64,000 nt of DNA, from the NCBI RefSeq assembly GCF_008327685.1, contig NZ_BDDE01000021.1, forward strand, positions 124,001 through 188,000, read 5' to 3'. The stretch is from Actinomadura sp. K4S16 (GTDB taxonomy: Bacteria > Actinomycetota > Actinomycetes > Streptosporangiales > Streptosporangiaceae). A model generated the notes under the pieces. The model did not search any database. It was not told the origin of the DNA and was given only the letters and a program-made list of their open reading frames with translations. Every line of letters begins with the position of its first letter. The stretch's first letter is position 1. This document shows, in pieces, positions 7,628 to 16,309 of the stretch. The translations under genes and the position numbers were made by a program.

Positions 7628-9226
7628 ATGCAGTGTCCGACGTGCGGGAATGACACGCCTGGGACGCTCGGCAAGTGTTCGCACTGCGAGGCGCCGATCG
7701 ACGTGTACTCGGTCGGGCCCGCCGTCACGCTGGCGGCTCCGGTCGCGGAGGCTCCCGCGGCGGGGGGCGCCGAGGCGCTCGGCGACCGGACGATGATGGT
7801 GCCGCCGCCCACGCCGTCCTGGGCCCCGAGCCCGCAGCCGCCCGCGGCGCCCGACCTGGGGATGCGGCCCGGCCCGCAGGGCATGCCCGACCTCGGTCCG
7901 CAGGGCGCCCCCGAGTCTCCGGCGCAGCCGCCGCTCCAGCTTTACGCCGAGCCGCCGGCTACCGCGTCGGCTCCGACGCCCGCCGTCGCGTCCCCGCTGC
8001 CGTCCCCCGGCCCCGAGGACACCGCGGCCTGGACGTTCGACCCCAACGAGGACGACGACGCGTCCGGCGGCTTCAGCACCCCGCCCCCGCCTCCCGCGTG
8101 GGCGGGCGGGCAGCAGGCTCCGCCCGCGAACGACCCCGCCCCGCCGGCCCCGGGCGGATCGAACCCGTTCGGGCTCCAGGAGCAGCCCCCGCCGACTGAG
8201 TCGATCGTCCCGGACTCGTGGTTCGCGCAGCCGCGCAAGCCCGAGGGCGAGGCCGACGCCACGCAGGTATGGGGGCAGCAGCCGCCCGGCGCCGCCCAGC
8301 CTCCGGCCTTCCCGGACCCCGAGGCGACGCAGCTCGCGCCCGGCCCGGGAGCGGCCCTCGCCATGCCCGGCGACCAGGGCTTCGGCGGGGACTTCGACCA
8401 GACGCGGATGGACCCCGGCTACCCCATGGGCGGCCCTCCCCCGATGGGCGGCATGGGCCCGGGGCCGATGCAGCAGGGGCCCATGCAGCCGGGTCCGATG
8501 CAGCAGGGCCCGATGGGCCCCGGGATGCAGCCCATGGGCCCGATGGGTCCGGGCGACCCCGCGTTCGGCGGATACCCGCCGGGCCAGTTCCCGCAGGGCC
8601 AGGGCAAGAGCGGGACGAGCAAGCCGCTGATCGCCGCCGTCGCCGCGCTCGTCACCGTCGCGGTCGGCACGGTCGCGTTCGTCGTGTGGCCGTCCGGCGA
8701 CGACTCGCCGTCGGGCCCGGGCCCGTCCCCGGCGGCGTCCCAGAAGCAGGTCGCGCAGAAGAACGCGATCCCGCCCGAGATGAAGCAGCAGGCCGCGGCC
8801 CTCAACGGGATCCTGAACGACAGCGTCGACACCCGCCGGATCCTCGCCGGGGCGCTCGGCCGGGCCGGCAAGTGCAAGACGCTGCCGCAGGCGATCCAGG
8901 GGTTCCAGACGGTCGCGCAGCGCCGCACGAACCAGATGCGCCGCACGCAGAACCTCAAGGTCGACAAGCTGGCGAACGGGGAGCGGCTGCGCGGCTCGCT
9001 GAACCAGGCGCTGGGGGCGTCCCTCCAGGTCGACCAGGTGCTGCTCCAGTGGGCGCAGGCGAACCAGCGCAAGTGCAAGGGCAAGCCGCGCCCGAGCGCC
9101 GCGCAGGTTCCCGGACGGGCGGCCGCCGAGAAGCGCGCGACACTGGCGAAGAGGCAGTTCGTCGTCCTGTGGAACCCCGTCGCGAAGAAGACCGATCAGC
9201 CGCAGCGTAGTTGGAAACGGGTGTAA
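7628..9226 (+). CDS. Zinc-ribbon, single-pass membrane protein with extracytoplasmic helical domain (paralogue 1)
   Basis: The 532-residue protein begins with a Cys4 zinc ribbon (Cys3, Cys6, Cys17, Cys20). A long Pro/Gly/Met-rich disordered segment follows (to about residue 330; it includes a run of GPMQQGPMQ-type repeats around 8450-8540), then one hydrophobic membrane span (about 335-357) and a C-terminal domain of about 155 residues rich in predicted helix. That last domain is shared with the next gene: NGE, then QALGAS, then FVVLWNPVAKK near the end. The topology is probably cytoplasmic zinc ribbon and outside helical domain. No known function is recognised; a sensor or secretion-accessory role is only a guess. 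Confidence 0.8.
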   Translation: MQCPTCGNDTPGTLGKCSHCEAPIDVYSVGPAVTLAAPVAEAPAAGGAEALGDRTMMVPPPTPSWAPSPQPPAAPDLGMRPGPQGMPDLGPQGAPESPAQPPLQLYAEPPATASAPTPAVASPLPSPGPEDTAAWTFDPNEDDDASGGFSTPPPPPAWAGGQQAPPANDPAPPAPGGSNPFGLQEQPPPTESIVPDSWFAQPRKPEGEADATQVWGQQPPGAAQPPAFPDPEATQLAPGPGAALAMPGDQGFGGDFDQTRMDPGYPMGGPPPMGGMGPGPMQQGPMQPGPMQQGPMGPGMQPMGPMGPGDPAFGGYPPGQFPQGQGKSGTSKPLIAAVAALVTVAVGTVAFVVWPSGDDSPSGPGPSPAASQKQVAQKNAIPPEMKQQAAALNGILNDSVDTRRILAGALGRAGKCKTLPQAIQGFQTVAQRRTNQMRRTQNLKVDKLANGERLRGSLNQALGASLQVDQVLLQWAQANQRKCKGKPRPSAAQVPGRAAAEKRATLAKRQFVVLWNPVAKKTDQPQRSWKRV

Positions 9227-9230
9227 CGGT

Positions 9231-9254
9231 CGGTCACGCAGTATTCTCTGACCG
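9231..9254. repeat. Inverted repeat between the zinc-ribbon paralogues
   Basis: CGGTCA and TGACCG arms (6 bp, perfect) are separated by 12 bases, immediately after the stop of the first zinc-ribbon gene. It could be a weak terminator, an attenuator or a regulatory site for the second gene. The arms are short, so chance is possible. Confidence 0.3.
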
Positions 9255-9281
9255 TTCGTTCTCACGGGGCAGGGGGCCGTC

Positions 9282-10394
9282 ATGCGGTGTCCGAATTGCG
9301 GAACCGACTCCGCTTCGTCGTCGCCCAGTTGCGTGCGTTGCGGAGCGCCCCTCGACGCCCCGCCGGGCGCCGACGCGACCGTCCAGGACCACACGTCCCG
9401 CGACCCGTTCGGCGCCCCGCCGAGCCCGCCGGGCGCGGACGACGCGACCACCCAGGACGAGACGCTCCGCGCCCCCTACGGGGGCAACCCGTTCAGCGGC
9501 GCCTCCATGGGAGAAGGCGCACCGGGCGGAGGTGCGCCGGGCGGGGGTCCCGTCGGCGGCGCTCCAGGAAGCGGCGGCGGGTTCGGCGGGTACGCGCCGG
9601 GCGGAGGCCTTCCGGGCGAGAGCCCGGCGGCGGGGGGTGTGCCGGTTCCGCGCGATCCGGTGCCGCCGCCGTGGGAAGGCCAGAACCCGGTCCAGTGGGA
9701 GGCGCAGCCCGACCACACGCTCCACATGCCGCCCGCCGAGGAGCGGACCACCCACCTCTCTCCCGAGCCGTGGGCCGACCCTTGGGCCGAGCCCGCGATC
9801 TGGCAGCCACCGGCGCCGCCGAAGCGCAGCACGCTGCCCTACTTCCTGGGCGCGGCGGGTGTCGTCCTCCTCATCGGGCTGGCGCTGGGCATCGTGTTCT
9901 GGCCGAGCGGGTCGGACTCTCCGCCGCCCACAGCCTCCGGGCCGTCCACGGGGCAGAGCCAGGGCGCGGCGTCCGCGTCCGACAGCCCCACGAGCGGCGG
10001 CGACCTCGACGCGCAGGCGGCCGTCGTGAACGGCCTGCTGGACGACATGGGCGGCACCCGCTCCGAACTCGGCACCGTCGTCACCCAGGGCTGCCCCGTC
10101 GACGGCGTGCGGCGCGTCCTCGACCAGCGCCGCGGCCAGCTGGCGAAGGCGCGGGGCCTGGAGGTGGGCGCGCTCCTCAACGGCGAGGAGATGAAGGCCG
10201 CGCTCGTCCGCGCCCTCGAAGCGTCGACGGAGTCGAACCAGCGCTACCTGGCCGCCGCGCCCGGCTGCCCGTCCGAGGGCGAGGTCGCCGACGTCAACCA
10301 GCGCGCCAGTTCCGCCAAGAGCGAGTTCATCGGCTACTGGAACCCGGTCGCGGAGAAGGCGGGCCTTCCCGCCCGCGGCGAGAGCGACATCTGA
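9282..10394 (+). CDS. Zinc-ribbon, single-pass membrane protein with extracytoplasmic helical domain (paralogue 2)
   Basis: The 370-residue protein has the same order of parts as its upstream neighbour. The Cys4 zinc ribbon has identical spacing (Cys3, Cys6, Cys17, Cys20), followed by a shorter Gly/Pro-rich linker, one membrane span (about residues 186-207) and a homologous C-terminal helical domain ending in FIGYWNPVAEKAG. It most likely arose by tandem duplication followed by divergence of the linker. The ATG at 9282 is the only good start in frame. It converges with the HerA-like ATPase gene, which ends two bases away. Function unknown. Confidence 0.8.
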   Translation: MRCPNCGTDSASSSPSCVRCGAPLDAPPGADATVQDHTSRDPFGAPPSPPGADDATTQDETLRAPYGGNPFSGASMGEGAPGGGAPGGGPVGGAPGSGGGFGGYAPGGGLPGESPAAGGVPVPRDPVPPPWEGQNPVQWEAQPDHTLHMPPAEERTTHLSPEPWADPWAEPAIWQPPAPPKRSTLPYFLGAAGVVLLIGLALGIVFWPSGSDSPPPTASGPSTGQSQGAASASDSPTSGGDLDAQAAVVNGLLDDMGGTRSELGTVVTQGCPVDGVRRVLDQRRGQLAKARGLEVGALLNGEEMKAALVRALEASTESNQRYLAAAPGCPSEGEVADVNQRASSAKSEFIGYWNPVAEKAGLPARGESDI

Positions 10395-10395
10395 G

Positions 10396-13300
10396 TCACT
10401 CGGGCTGCGGGTTGAGGAACGGAAGACCCTTGTCCGGGTCCTCGAACGGTGTGATGAACCGGTCGTACCAGCTCAGGACGGGTTCCAGCCATTCGGTGAC
10501 GCGCATCGTCCCGGCGACGTGCTCGATCTGCTCGTCCTCGTCGACACCGATGGCGACGACGACCAGGTCCTGGAAGAAGCCCGCCTGGTCGTCGTCGCCG
10601 TAGAGGGCGGTCCCGGCGATGGGGCGGTTGCGTTTCAGCTCCATCGACAGCGGATGGCGGCGCAGGGCGCGGAGCCGGTGGCCGAGCTTGGCGTCCGGCT
10701 GCTGCTTGAGGCCGGGCAGCTGGTAGTCCAGCGGCGGCGCGGGGGCGTGCTTGTCGGGCGCGTCGCCACCGTAGGGGAACAGCCTGTCGAGCTCGTGCAG
10801 CCACCTGACCTGCGGAATCACCCAGTGCGGCCCCGGGGCCCCGCCCGGCGCGCCGCCGCCGAGCAGGCGCTGCGCGGCCTCGGCGGCCGCGGCGGTGAGG
10901 TCGGACGGGGGATAGGCGGTGCGCAGCCCCCGCGACCGCCGGGTCACCGCCCGTTCGAGGACGGTCGCCAGCGCGCACTCGCGGAGCCGCGGCGTGAGCC
11001 GCGACCAGGAACGCGCCAGTTCCGGCGGGACGGACGGGACCGGGCGGTTCACCGCATGCGCCAGGACGAGCGTGTCGGCCCACAGGCGCAGCCACGCCCA
11101 GTCGGCATGGCCCGCGATCAGGTCCGCCTCGCGCAGCTCGTACAGGGTGCAGGCGCGCCCCGACCGGCACTCGCACCCGCAGGCGGCCGAGCGCCGCCCG
11201 TCCACGGGCGGGGGCGGGCCGGGCAGCTCCGCCTCGCGCCCCTCGCCCAGCGGCACCCGCACGCGCAGGGGGCGGTCCATGCCGTCCGCGAACACGGCGG
11301 CGACGCCCGGACGCAGCGACACCACCTCGCGTGACTGGTCGCCGTCCAGGTTCATCGCCGCGCCGACCTGGTGCCGGTCGTCGAACGCGGGCAGCCGGTG
11401 CACGACCTTCAGCGCGGTGTTCTTGATGACGTCCGGGACGAGCTTCGTCGGGATCTGCTCGGCGACGATGATGCCCTCGCCGTACGCGCGGATCTCGGCG
11501 AGCATCCCGGCGAACAGCTCGACGGCGTGGGAGCTGCCCCGCTCGGGCCCGCGGTTGCGCAGCAGCCGGTGCGCCTCCTCGATCACGATGACGTGCCGCA
11601 GCGCGGCGCCCGCGGCGCGGTCGCGCTTGCGCTCGCGCATCCGCAGGTGCTCGACGATGCGGATGATGAGCGTCCCCATGAGGAACGCCTTGTCCTCGTC
11701 GTTCGCGACGTCCTCGATGGCGAGCACGATGTTGTCGCGGAGCATCCCGCCGATGTCGGCCGGGTGGCCGCCCTCGAAGAACCGTCCGGCCGACCCGATG
11801 CGCAGCGACCGCAGCCGGACGTCCACGAACCCCTGGACGTCCGCCATCAGCTCGCGCCCGTAGCCCACGTCCTGGATGACCTGGAGCGCCGCGTTCTGCA
11901 ACTGCTCCAGCGTCGGCACGGCGGGCTCGATGAGCGACCCGGGGACGCCCCCGCCCGTCACCACGTCCCACCCGTTGTTCTCGTAGACGCGCTGCAGCGC
12001 CTGCGCCATGATCTGCGGGAACGGCTCCTCGGCGTCGAACGCGGCCTGGAACAGCGCCCGCACCATGTCGATGTGCGCCTGGACGGGGTAGCCGGGCTCC
12101 GGCGCGAGCGGGTTCACCGACAGCGGCACCGAGTCCGGGTCCGAGGGGTTGACGACCGTGACCGGCCCGCCGAGATCCTGGATGCGGCCCGCCATCGCCG
12201 CGTACTCCGACTTCGCCGGCTCGATCGCGAGCCACGGCACGCCGGCCCGGGTGAGCTGCTCCAGCAGGTGCCGGACGGTCTGCGACTTGCCCGCGCCCGT
12301 CGCCCCCGTGACGAACACGTGCCGGTTGATGGTCGAGCGCGGCACGGTGAACCGCCCGACCTCGCGGTCCTGGCCGTCCAGGATGGCGCCCAGCTCGATC
12401 TGCGCCTCCCCGCTCGCCGGCGCGGTCTCGGACGTCACGTCGAAGTACCCGGCGTCCAGCACCCGCAGGCCGGGCACCTCCCGCCGCGGCAGCCCCGCCA
12501 GCGCCGCGAGCGCCCCCGCCGTCGCGACGAACGGGAACCGCTGCTCCGGCTCGGCCGCCGCCCGCACCGGCGCGGGCGCCGCCCCCGGTGCCAGCATCTC
12601 CGCGAACGCCCCGCTCCCCTGCCCCGACCGCAGCCGGTACGGATGGTGCCCCAACTCCATCGACCCGACCAGCACGGGCGCGATCTGCCCCAGCTCCGCC
12701 TGCGACGCCGCCCCCGCGACCACCCGGACCTGCCAGAGCCCGGCCTCGCGGAACGCGTCCAGCTCGGCGAGCCGCCGATCGGCCCGCGCGACGGCGAGCC
12801 GAGCGTGCTCGTCCTCGCCCCGCCGCAACATCCGCAACTCGTGGTGCAGCTCGCGCATCTCGCTGTCGATCAGCCGCTCGTCGCACGGATCGGCGACCAC
12901 GAACCACCCGAACGGCCGCTCCATCAACGTGACGAGCGTCGCCTCGAACAGCCCCGGACCACCACCGGAGCCCTGTGGCGCGAGCCGTCCGGGACACCTC
13001 GTCCACGCCATCCGCTCGGCCTGCCGCAACCACCCGTCCCCGATCGGCACACCCCGCGCACCGCTCGGAAACAGCAGCCCATGCGTCTCGGCCCCGGCCT
13101 CAGGCGCCCCGATGGGCCCCGCATTCGTGATCAGCTCCAGCGGAGCCCCGCCCCCCGCCGACAACCACCCGACAACGAACGGCCGCCCCAACCGCGCCGC
13201 CGACAAGGCCGCAGGCAGCACACTCACAAAGTCCCACTCCGCGGACCCCTCCCGCTGCGGCGCCGGAATCGCCTGAATCCGATACCAAGGCCCCGGCAAC

Positions 13301-13401
13301 ACGAACGGCCTCCCCTGCATGACCGCCGGGGGCCCACCCTGCTGAACCCCACCACCCCACCCGTGGGGCGGCCGACCAGGACCAGAAGAACCAGGGGGCA
13401 T
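10396..13401 (-). CDS. HerA/VirB4-like ATP-binding protein (DUF87 type)
   Basis: The protein is about 1,001 residues long with a P-loop of the HerA/FtsK superfamily (FVTGATGAGKSQTVRHLLEQ, about residues 360-380), Walker B (HVIVIEEAHRLLRNRG, about 603-618) and the HerA-type segment IIVAEQIPTKLVPDVIKNT. HerA-like ATPases are hexameric DNA or protein translocases; no NurA nuclease or conjugation gene is adjacent, so the substrate is unknown. The N-terminal 350 residues include FVVGWLSAGGGAPLELITNA and have no recognised fold. I choose the ATG at 13399-13401; a TTG at 13443 would add 14 residues, but the partial copy of this 5' end at 14545-14652 has ACG in place of this ATG. Pieces of this gene recur downstream as broken copies. 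Confidence 0.85.
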   Translation of the reverse strand: MPPGSSGPGRPPHGWGGGVQQGGPPAVMQGRPFVLPGPWYRIQAIPAPQREGSAEWDFVSVLPAALSAARLGRPFVVGWLSAGGGAPLELITNAGPIGAPEAGAETHGLLFPSGARGVPIGDGWLRQAERMAWTRCPGRLAPQGSGGGPGLFEATLVTLMERPFGWFVVADPCDERLIDSEMRELHHELRMLRRGEDEHARLAVARADRRLAELDAFREAGLWQVRVVAGAASQAELGQIAPVLVGSMELGHHPYRLRSGQGSGAFAEMLAPGAAPAPVRAAAEPEQRFPFVATAGALAALAGLPRREVPGLRVLDAGYFDVTSETAPASGEAQIELGAILDGQDREVGRFTVPRSTINRHVFVTGATGAGKSQTVRHLLEQLTRAGVPWLAIEPAKSEYAAMAGRIQDLGGPVTVVNPSDPDSVPLSVNPLAPEPGYPVQAHIDMVRALFQAAFDAEEPFPQIMAQALQRVYENNGWDVVTGGGVPGSLIEPAVPTLEQLQNAALQVIQDVGYGRELMADVQGFVDVRLRSLRIGSAGRFFEGGHPADIGGMLRDNIVLAIEDVANDEDKAFLMGTLIIRIVEHLRMRERKRDRAAGAALRHVIVIEEAHRLLRNRGPERGSSHAVELFAGMLAEIRAYGEGIIVAEQIPTKLVPDVIKNTALKVVHRLPAFDDRHQVGAAMNLDGDQSREVVSLRPGVAAVFADGMDRPLRVRVPLGEGREAELPGPPPPVDGRRSAACGCECRSGRACTLYELREADLIAGHADWAWLRLWADTLVLAHAVNRPVPSVPPELARSWSRLTPRLRECALATVLERAVTRRSRGLRTAYPPSDLTAAAAEAAQRLLGGGAPGGAPGPHWVIPQVRWLHELDRLFPYGGDAPDKHAPAPPLDYQLPGLKQQPDAKLGHRLRALRRHPLSMELKRNRPIAGTALYGDDDQAGFFQDLVVVAIGVDEDEQIEHVAGTMRVTEWLEPVLSWYDRFITPFEDPDKGLPFLNPQPE

Positions 13402-13473
13402 AGTCACCCCAGCATCCTTACGCGCCGCCGACCCCCACGCCAATGCCCTTCCAGGAAGACCACCGGCCCGGGA

Positions 13474-13875
13474 TCAGCCGTCCCGCCCTGAACGTCCGGC
13501 GCTCCGAGCACTGGCGGACGCCCTCCGCCGCCAGATCGCCGAGCACGTCATAACGACCAGGAGCGGCACCATGACGAGACTCGGCGGCCCCGTGTCGACG
13601 ACGACCGCCATCACCACGAACGCCACCGCCGCAGGCAGCGGCGGATAAAGCCGCAGAAACGATCCGCTCCGGAGGACCTGCCCGAAAGTCTCCCGCCGCC
13701 CCGAATCCTGAGGTTGAGGTAGGCCACCGCGGCGAATGGCGAACTGCAACCCCGCCCCCAGGCCCACCATCCCAAGCGCCCAGCCGACGAACGCCGGAGA
13801 CCCGTACGACACCACGCCGACCGTGACGAGCACCACGGTGACGACCAGCCCTACGACCAGCAGAAGTGCTCGCAT
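13474..13875 (-). CDS. Small multi-span membrane protein
   Basis: The 133-residue protein has about four hydrophobic spans: two at the N-terminus (MRALLLVVGLVVTVVLVTVG and AFVGWALGMVGLGAGLQFAI) and two after a short polar loop (AAVAFVVMAVVVDTG and VMVPLLVVMTCSAIW). The ATG at 13873-13875 shares one base with the stop of the upstream gene and has a strong GGAGG site, indicating translational coupling with it. No family is recognised. Being coupled to a possible immunity-type protein, it may be the second product of a small cargo operon in the mosaic region. Confidence 0.7.
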   Translation of the reverse strand: MRALLLVVGLVVTVVLVTVGVVSYGSPAFVGWALGMVGLGAGLQFAIRRGGLPQPQDSGRRETFGQVLRSGSFLRLYPPLPAAVAFVVMAVVVDTGPPSLVMVPLLVVMTCSAIWRRRASASARSAGRSGRDG

Positions 13876-14525
13876 CAAACCTCCGCCGACGCCAGGCCGG
13901 CCTCCTCCAGGAGTCTCATCCAACGGTCCCGGTGCCGGCCCCTCCGATCACGACGTCCGACGGCACGCGGCCCGATGACGGAGGCGATGAGCCGGGGATA
14001 CCCTTCTCCCAGGACATGGAAGTCGAAGAACGTGACAATGTCGGGCGACAGTTCCGTGGTCTCGACCATTTCGACGTCAATGTGCTTGTAGGCGAATACG
14101 TAGTCGTCCCCGTCGCAGAAGTAGACGTCCCCCTCCTGCAAGTCGAGGTAAATGCCGCTGCCGCACTCGATGTCGGCAGGAGCACCGTAGCGTTCACACC
14201 CGATCGAAAGAGGATTGCCCAGCGGGCAGTTCGGATCGATGTAGCGGTCGCTCCAGGCCTGCCGGCCGGCGATCGCAGAGGGCTGCTGGAAGCGGAAGTA
14301 GTCTCCACCCAGCCGACGGAACAGACCGAACGTCTCCGTCACCCCCACCGGGAGCCCGGGGATGGGTTCCAACTCCTCCGGCTCCTCGATGATGGCGCCA
14401 TAACCGTGCTCGGCCTCCACGCGTTTGAGCAGATCCAGCTTCGCCTCGATGCCGGCCAGCCTCCTGCCGCGCTCCCCGTCCATCGAAACAACCTTTTCCG
14501 TCGCCGAAGCCTCGCGCGGTGGCAT
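13875..14525 (-). CDS. Putative immunity-like / hypothetical protein
   Basis: The 216-residue acidic protein contains an N-terminal helix (GIEAKLDLLKRVEAEHGY), then VTETFGLFRRLGGDYFRF, GIYLDLQEGDVYFCDGDDYV and PDIVTFFDFHVLGEGYP. The alternating aromatic/acidic strands are reminiscent of SUKH (SMI1/KNR4) immunity proteins, but the classical N-terminal motif is missing, so this is tentative. The ATG at 14523-14525 has an AAGGTGAGAGG-type ribosome site. The frame stays open a further 40 codons upstream, but those codons derive from a duplicated HerA-like gene 5' end, so translation from there would give a fusion. It is coupled to the downstream membrane protein. Confidence 0.65.
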   Translation of the reverse strand: MPPREASATEKVVSMDGERGRRLAGIEAKLDLLKRVEAEHGYGAIIEEPEELEPIPGLPVGVTETFGLFRRLGGDYFRFQQPSAIAGRQAWSDRYIDPNCPLGNPLSIGCERYGAPADIECGSGIYLDLQEGDVYFCDGDDYVFAYKHIDVEMVETTELSPDIVTFFDFHVLGEGYPRLIASVIGPRAVGRRDRRGRHRDRWMRLLEEAGLASAEV

Positions 14526-14544
14526 CCTCTCACCTTCCGCCGGC

Positions 14545-14652
14545 GGCCCACCCTGCGGCACCCCGCCGCCCCACCCGAGGGGCGGCATGCCAGCACCAGA
14601 AGAACCAAGGGGCGTAGTCACCCCAGCATCCTTCCGCGCCCCCACCCCCAGG
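14545..14652 (-). repeat. Partial copy of the HerA-like gene 5' end (copy A)
   Basis: About 108 bases closely resemble 13328-13439, i.e. the 5' leader and first codons of the HerA-like gene, in the same orientation. The native ATG is changed to ACG (GTGACTACG versus GTGACTATG). The reading frame continues into the downstream putative immunity gene. The copy ends abruptly where an XRE regulator 3' fragment begins, which marks a recombination joint. Confidence 0.75.
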
Positions 14653-14698
14653 CGACGACCAGTACATCCTGCGCGGCGCAGACACTGACGCCGCCTGA
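14651..14698 (+). pseudogene. XRE regulator 3' fragment (copy a)
   Basis: About 48 bases encode the tail GDDQYILRGADTDAA followed by TGA, identical in protein sequence to the tail of the longer fragment at 17052-17273. The rest of the gene is missing; the fragment directly abuts the HerA 5' copy. It is a gene remnant, not a functional gene. Confidence 0.7.
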
Positions 14699-14766
14699 CT
14701 CACCCGCGCCGACATTTTGCTGCCGATCCCGCACGCCCAGCAAGGGCGCGCCAGCCCAGGCGCGAC

Positions 14767-15414
14767 CTACCGAAATATTTGAAAATACTCAGCAAAGGAT
14801 TCCATAAAAACTTCAGCCTGGCGCAGGACAAGAGGACTCTCCCCTCTCGACCTGGCTGCGATCGAGGAAAGGACGTCCCGCGCAGAAGAGGGGGATCCGG
14901 CCAGCGCATATGCAATTGCCAGCACTTCGTCTCGCCCCTGAGAACTGGGCTTGCGCGCCAGGCGGTCGACGAGGCCATCCAGGGTCCCCACATTCCGCAA
15001 GAAGGCCATCCCATAGGTTTCGATATCCGAGATCATCAACTCTTGGATACCTCGTTCATTCCGCGACGGGACAACTGACCATCGAAATATGTCAATGTCT
15101 CCAGGGAGCAACTCAGGGAGATTTGCTCCAGCAGATGGATTCGCATCAGCGGACAAGACGGGCAGCTTGAAGAATAGGGTTATCAGGCGATCTATCTCTT
15201 GATGGCATACGCCTAGAGCAGGGATGAACTTAATACTCCCGACGGAGGCCGAGATTCTAGAATTCACCTGAATCTGAAACTCGACACCGATGGAGAAATT
15301 CCGGGTCAGAAGTGCTGGCCGGGCGTTAGATACTTGCCAACCTCGCTCTCGAAACTTCTCCCCCACCTCTTCGATCCATCGTCGTTCCACTCTCCGCACC
15401 TCGGACAACTCCAC
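14767..15414 (-). CDS. Orphan hypothetical protein of lower GC
   Basis: The 215-residue protein reads MELSEVRRVERRWIEEVGEK at its start and AEVFMESFAEYFQIF near its end. It uses many A/T-ending codons, unlike the surrounding genes, and the region is visibly poorer in GC, suggesting recent acquisition. No family or catalytic motif is recognised; the last third is rich in predicted helix (DEVLAIAYALAGSPSSARDV), perhaps a small repeat-like helical domain. Its position in the mosaic beside SUKH and HicAB genes makes an immunity or toxin-related role conceivable, but nothing in the sequence proves it. Confidence 0.7.
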   Translation of the reverse strand: MELSEVRRVERRWIEEVGEKFRERGWQVSNARPALLTRNFSIGVEFQIQVNSRISASVGSIKFIPALGVCHQEIDRLITLFFKLPVLSADANPSAGANLPELLPGDIDIFRWSVVPSRNERGIQELMISDIETYGMAFLRNVGTLDGLVDRLARKPSSQGRDEVLAIAYALAGSPSSARDVLSSIAARSRGESPLVLRQAEVFMESFAEYFQIFR

Positions 15415-15539
15415 ATGTCCACCTCAACTCGCATCCGGACATAGGCTCCCTCCTTAAGGCCCGGGATCCGGCCGTCCATCAATTCGCACCGATATGATGG
15501 AGTTCAAGATACTCAGACTCCTGGCCCGGAGTCAGCCCG

Positions 15540-15729
15540 TCCCAGAGCGAGGTCGCCGACAAGATGGGCGTGACCAAGAGCCGCGTCTCCCAGATCGAAC
15601 GCGGCGAGGTCTCCACAGTCGACGCCATCGCCCGCTACGTCCAAGCCCTCGGTGGGCAGATCCAGATCTCCCGCGGTGTTCGGCGACGACCAATACATCC
15701 TGCGCAACGCAGACACTGACGCCGCCTGA
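15540..15729 (+). pseudogene. XRE regulator 3' fragment with frameshift (copy b)
   Basis: This stretch encodes SQSEVADKMGVTKSRVSQIE and continues like the fragment at 17052, i.e. the helix-turn-helix and C-terminus of an XRE regulator. One extra base just after QIQIS (CTCCCGCGGTG versus CTCCGCCGTG) shifts the frame, so the shared tail is lost and translation ends early at 15717-15719. The 5' half of the gene is absent. It is a dead partial duplicate. Confidence 0.8.
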
Positions 15730-15797
15730 CTCACTCCTGCCGCTGCCGATCCTGGGCCGCCCTGGGAGGTGCCGACGGAGCCGGTTTCACAGCGCGA

Positions 15798-16253
15798 TCA
15801 GTCGACGTACGGGACCAGGGCTTCCATAAATTGATCGAACGAAGGCGCGAGGAGGGTGAGATTTTCCCATACCGGCTCCTCGTCACCCTCCTGCTCGTGG
15901 TCCCAGAAGTAGATTTCTCCCTTCATCCTCCCTTCCACTCTTATCAGGATGAGATTTCCCCCAACGGCTTCGGCTACCGGGAGTAGCTCCTTGGGATACC
16001 TACCGCTGTATACACCGAGGAACTCATCCATCGAATCTCCGCCCTCACTTCCAAGCGAGAGGAACGAAACAACCGCGATGCCGATCTCCTCCCCCTCGGG
16101 AGTCGCCAGATCATTGTCATGCACACGACCACCGTTCCGTCGGAGCAGGAAGCTTCGATAGTCGGATGGCAACTCCACGCCAAGTCGCCGCTCCAACTCG
16201 TCCAGATCACGAAGGCTGACCGGAATCCCTTCACTCACGAACTCGACGCTCAT
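15798..16253 (-). CDS. SMI1/KNR4 (SUKH) family protein, probable immunity protein
   Basis: The 151-residue acidic protein carries the classic SUKH opening: SLRDLDELERRLGVELPSDY, then RSFLLRRNGGRV, later IGIAVVSFLSLG and a closing aromatic/acidic part (GEIYFWDHEQ, then FDQFMEALVPYVD). SUKH proteins are the commonest immunity proteins of bacterial polymorphic toxin systems, acting by binding the toxin domain; some have other roles. No intact toxin gene is adjacent, so it is an orphan here, sitting just downstream of a broken HerA-like gene fragment on the same strand. The start is the ATG at 16251-16253. Family is firm, partner unknown. Confidence 0.85.
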   Translation of the reverse strand: MSVEFVSEGIPVSLRDLDELERRLGVELPSDYRSFLLRRNGGRVHDNDLATPEGEEIGIAVVSFLSLGSEGGDSMDEFLGVYSGRYPKELLPVAEAVGGNLILIRVEGRMKGEIYFWDHEQEGDEEPVWENLTLLAPSFDQFMEALVPYVD

Positions 16254-16309
16254 TTCCCCCGTCCACCCGTAGGCATGACAGATCCTCCCAATCTCACCAC
16301 CTGGCGACC

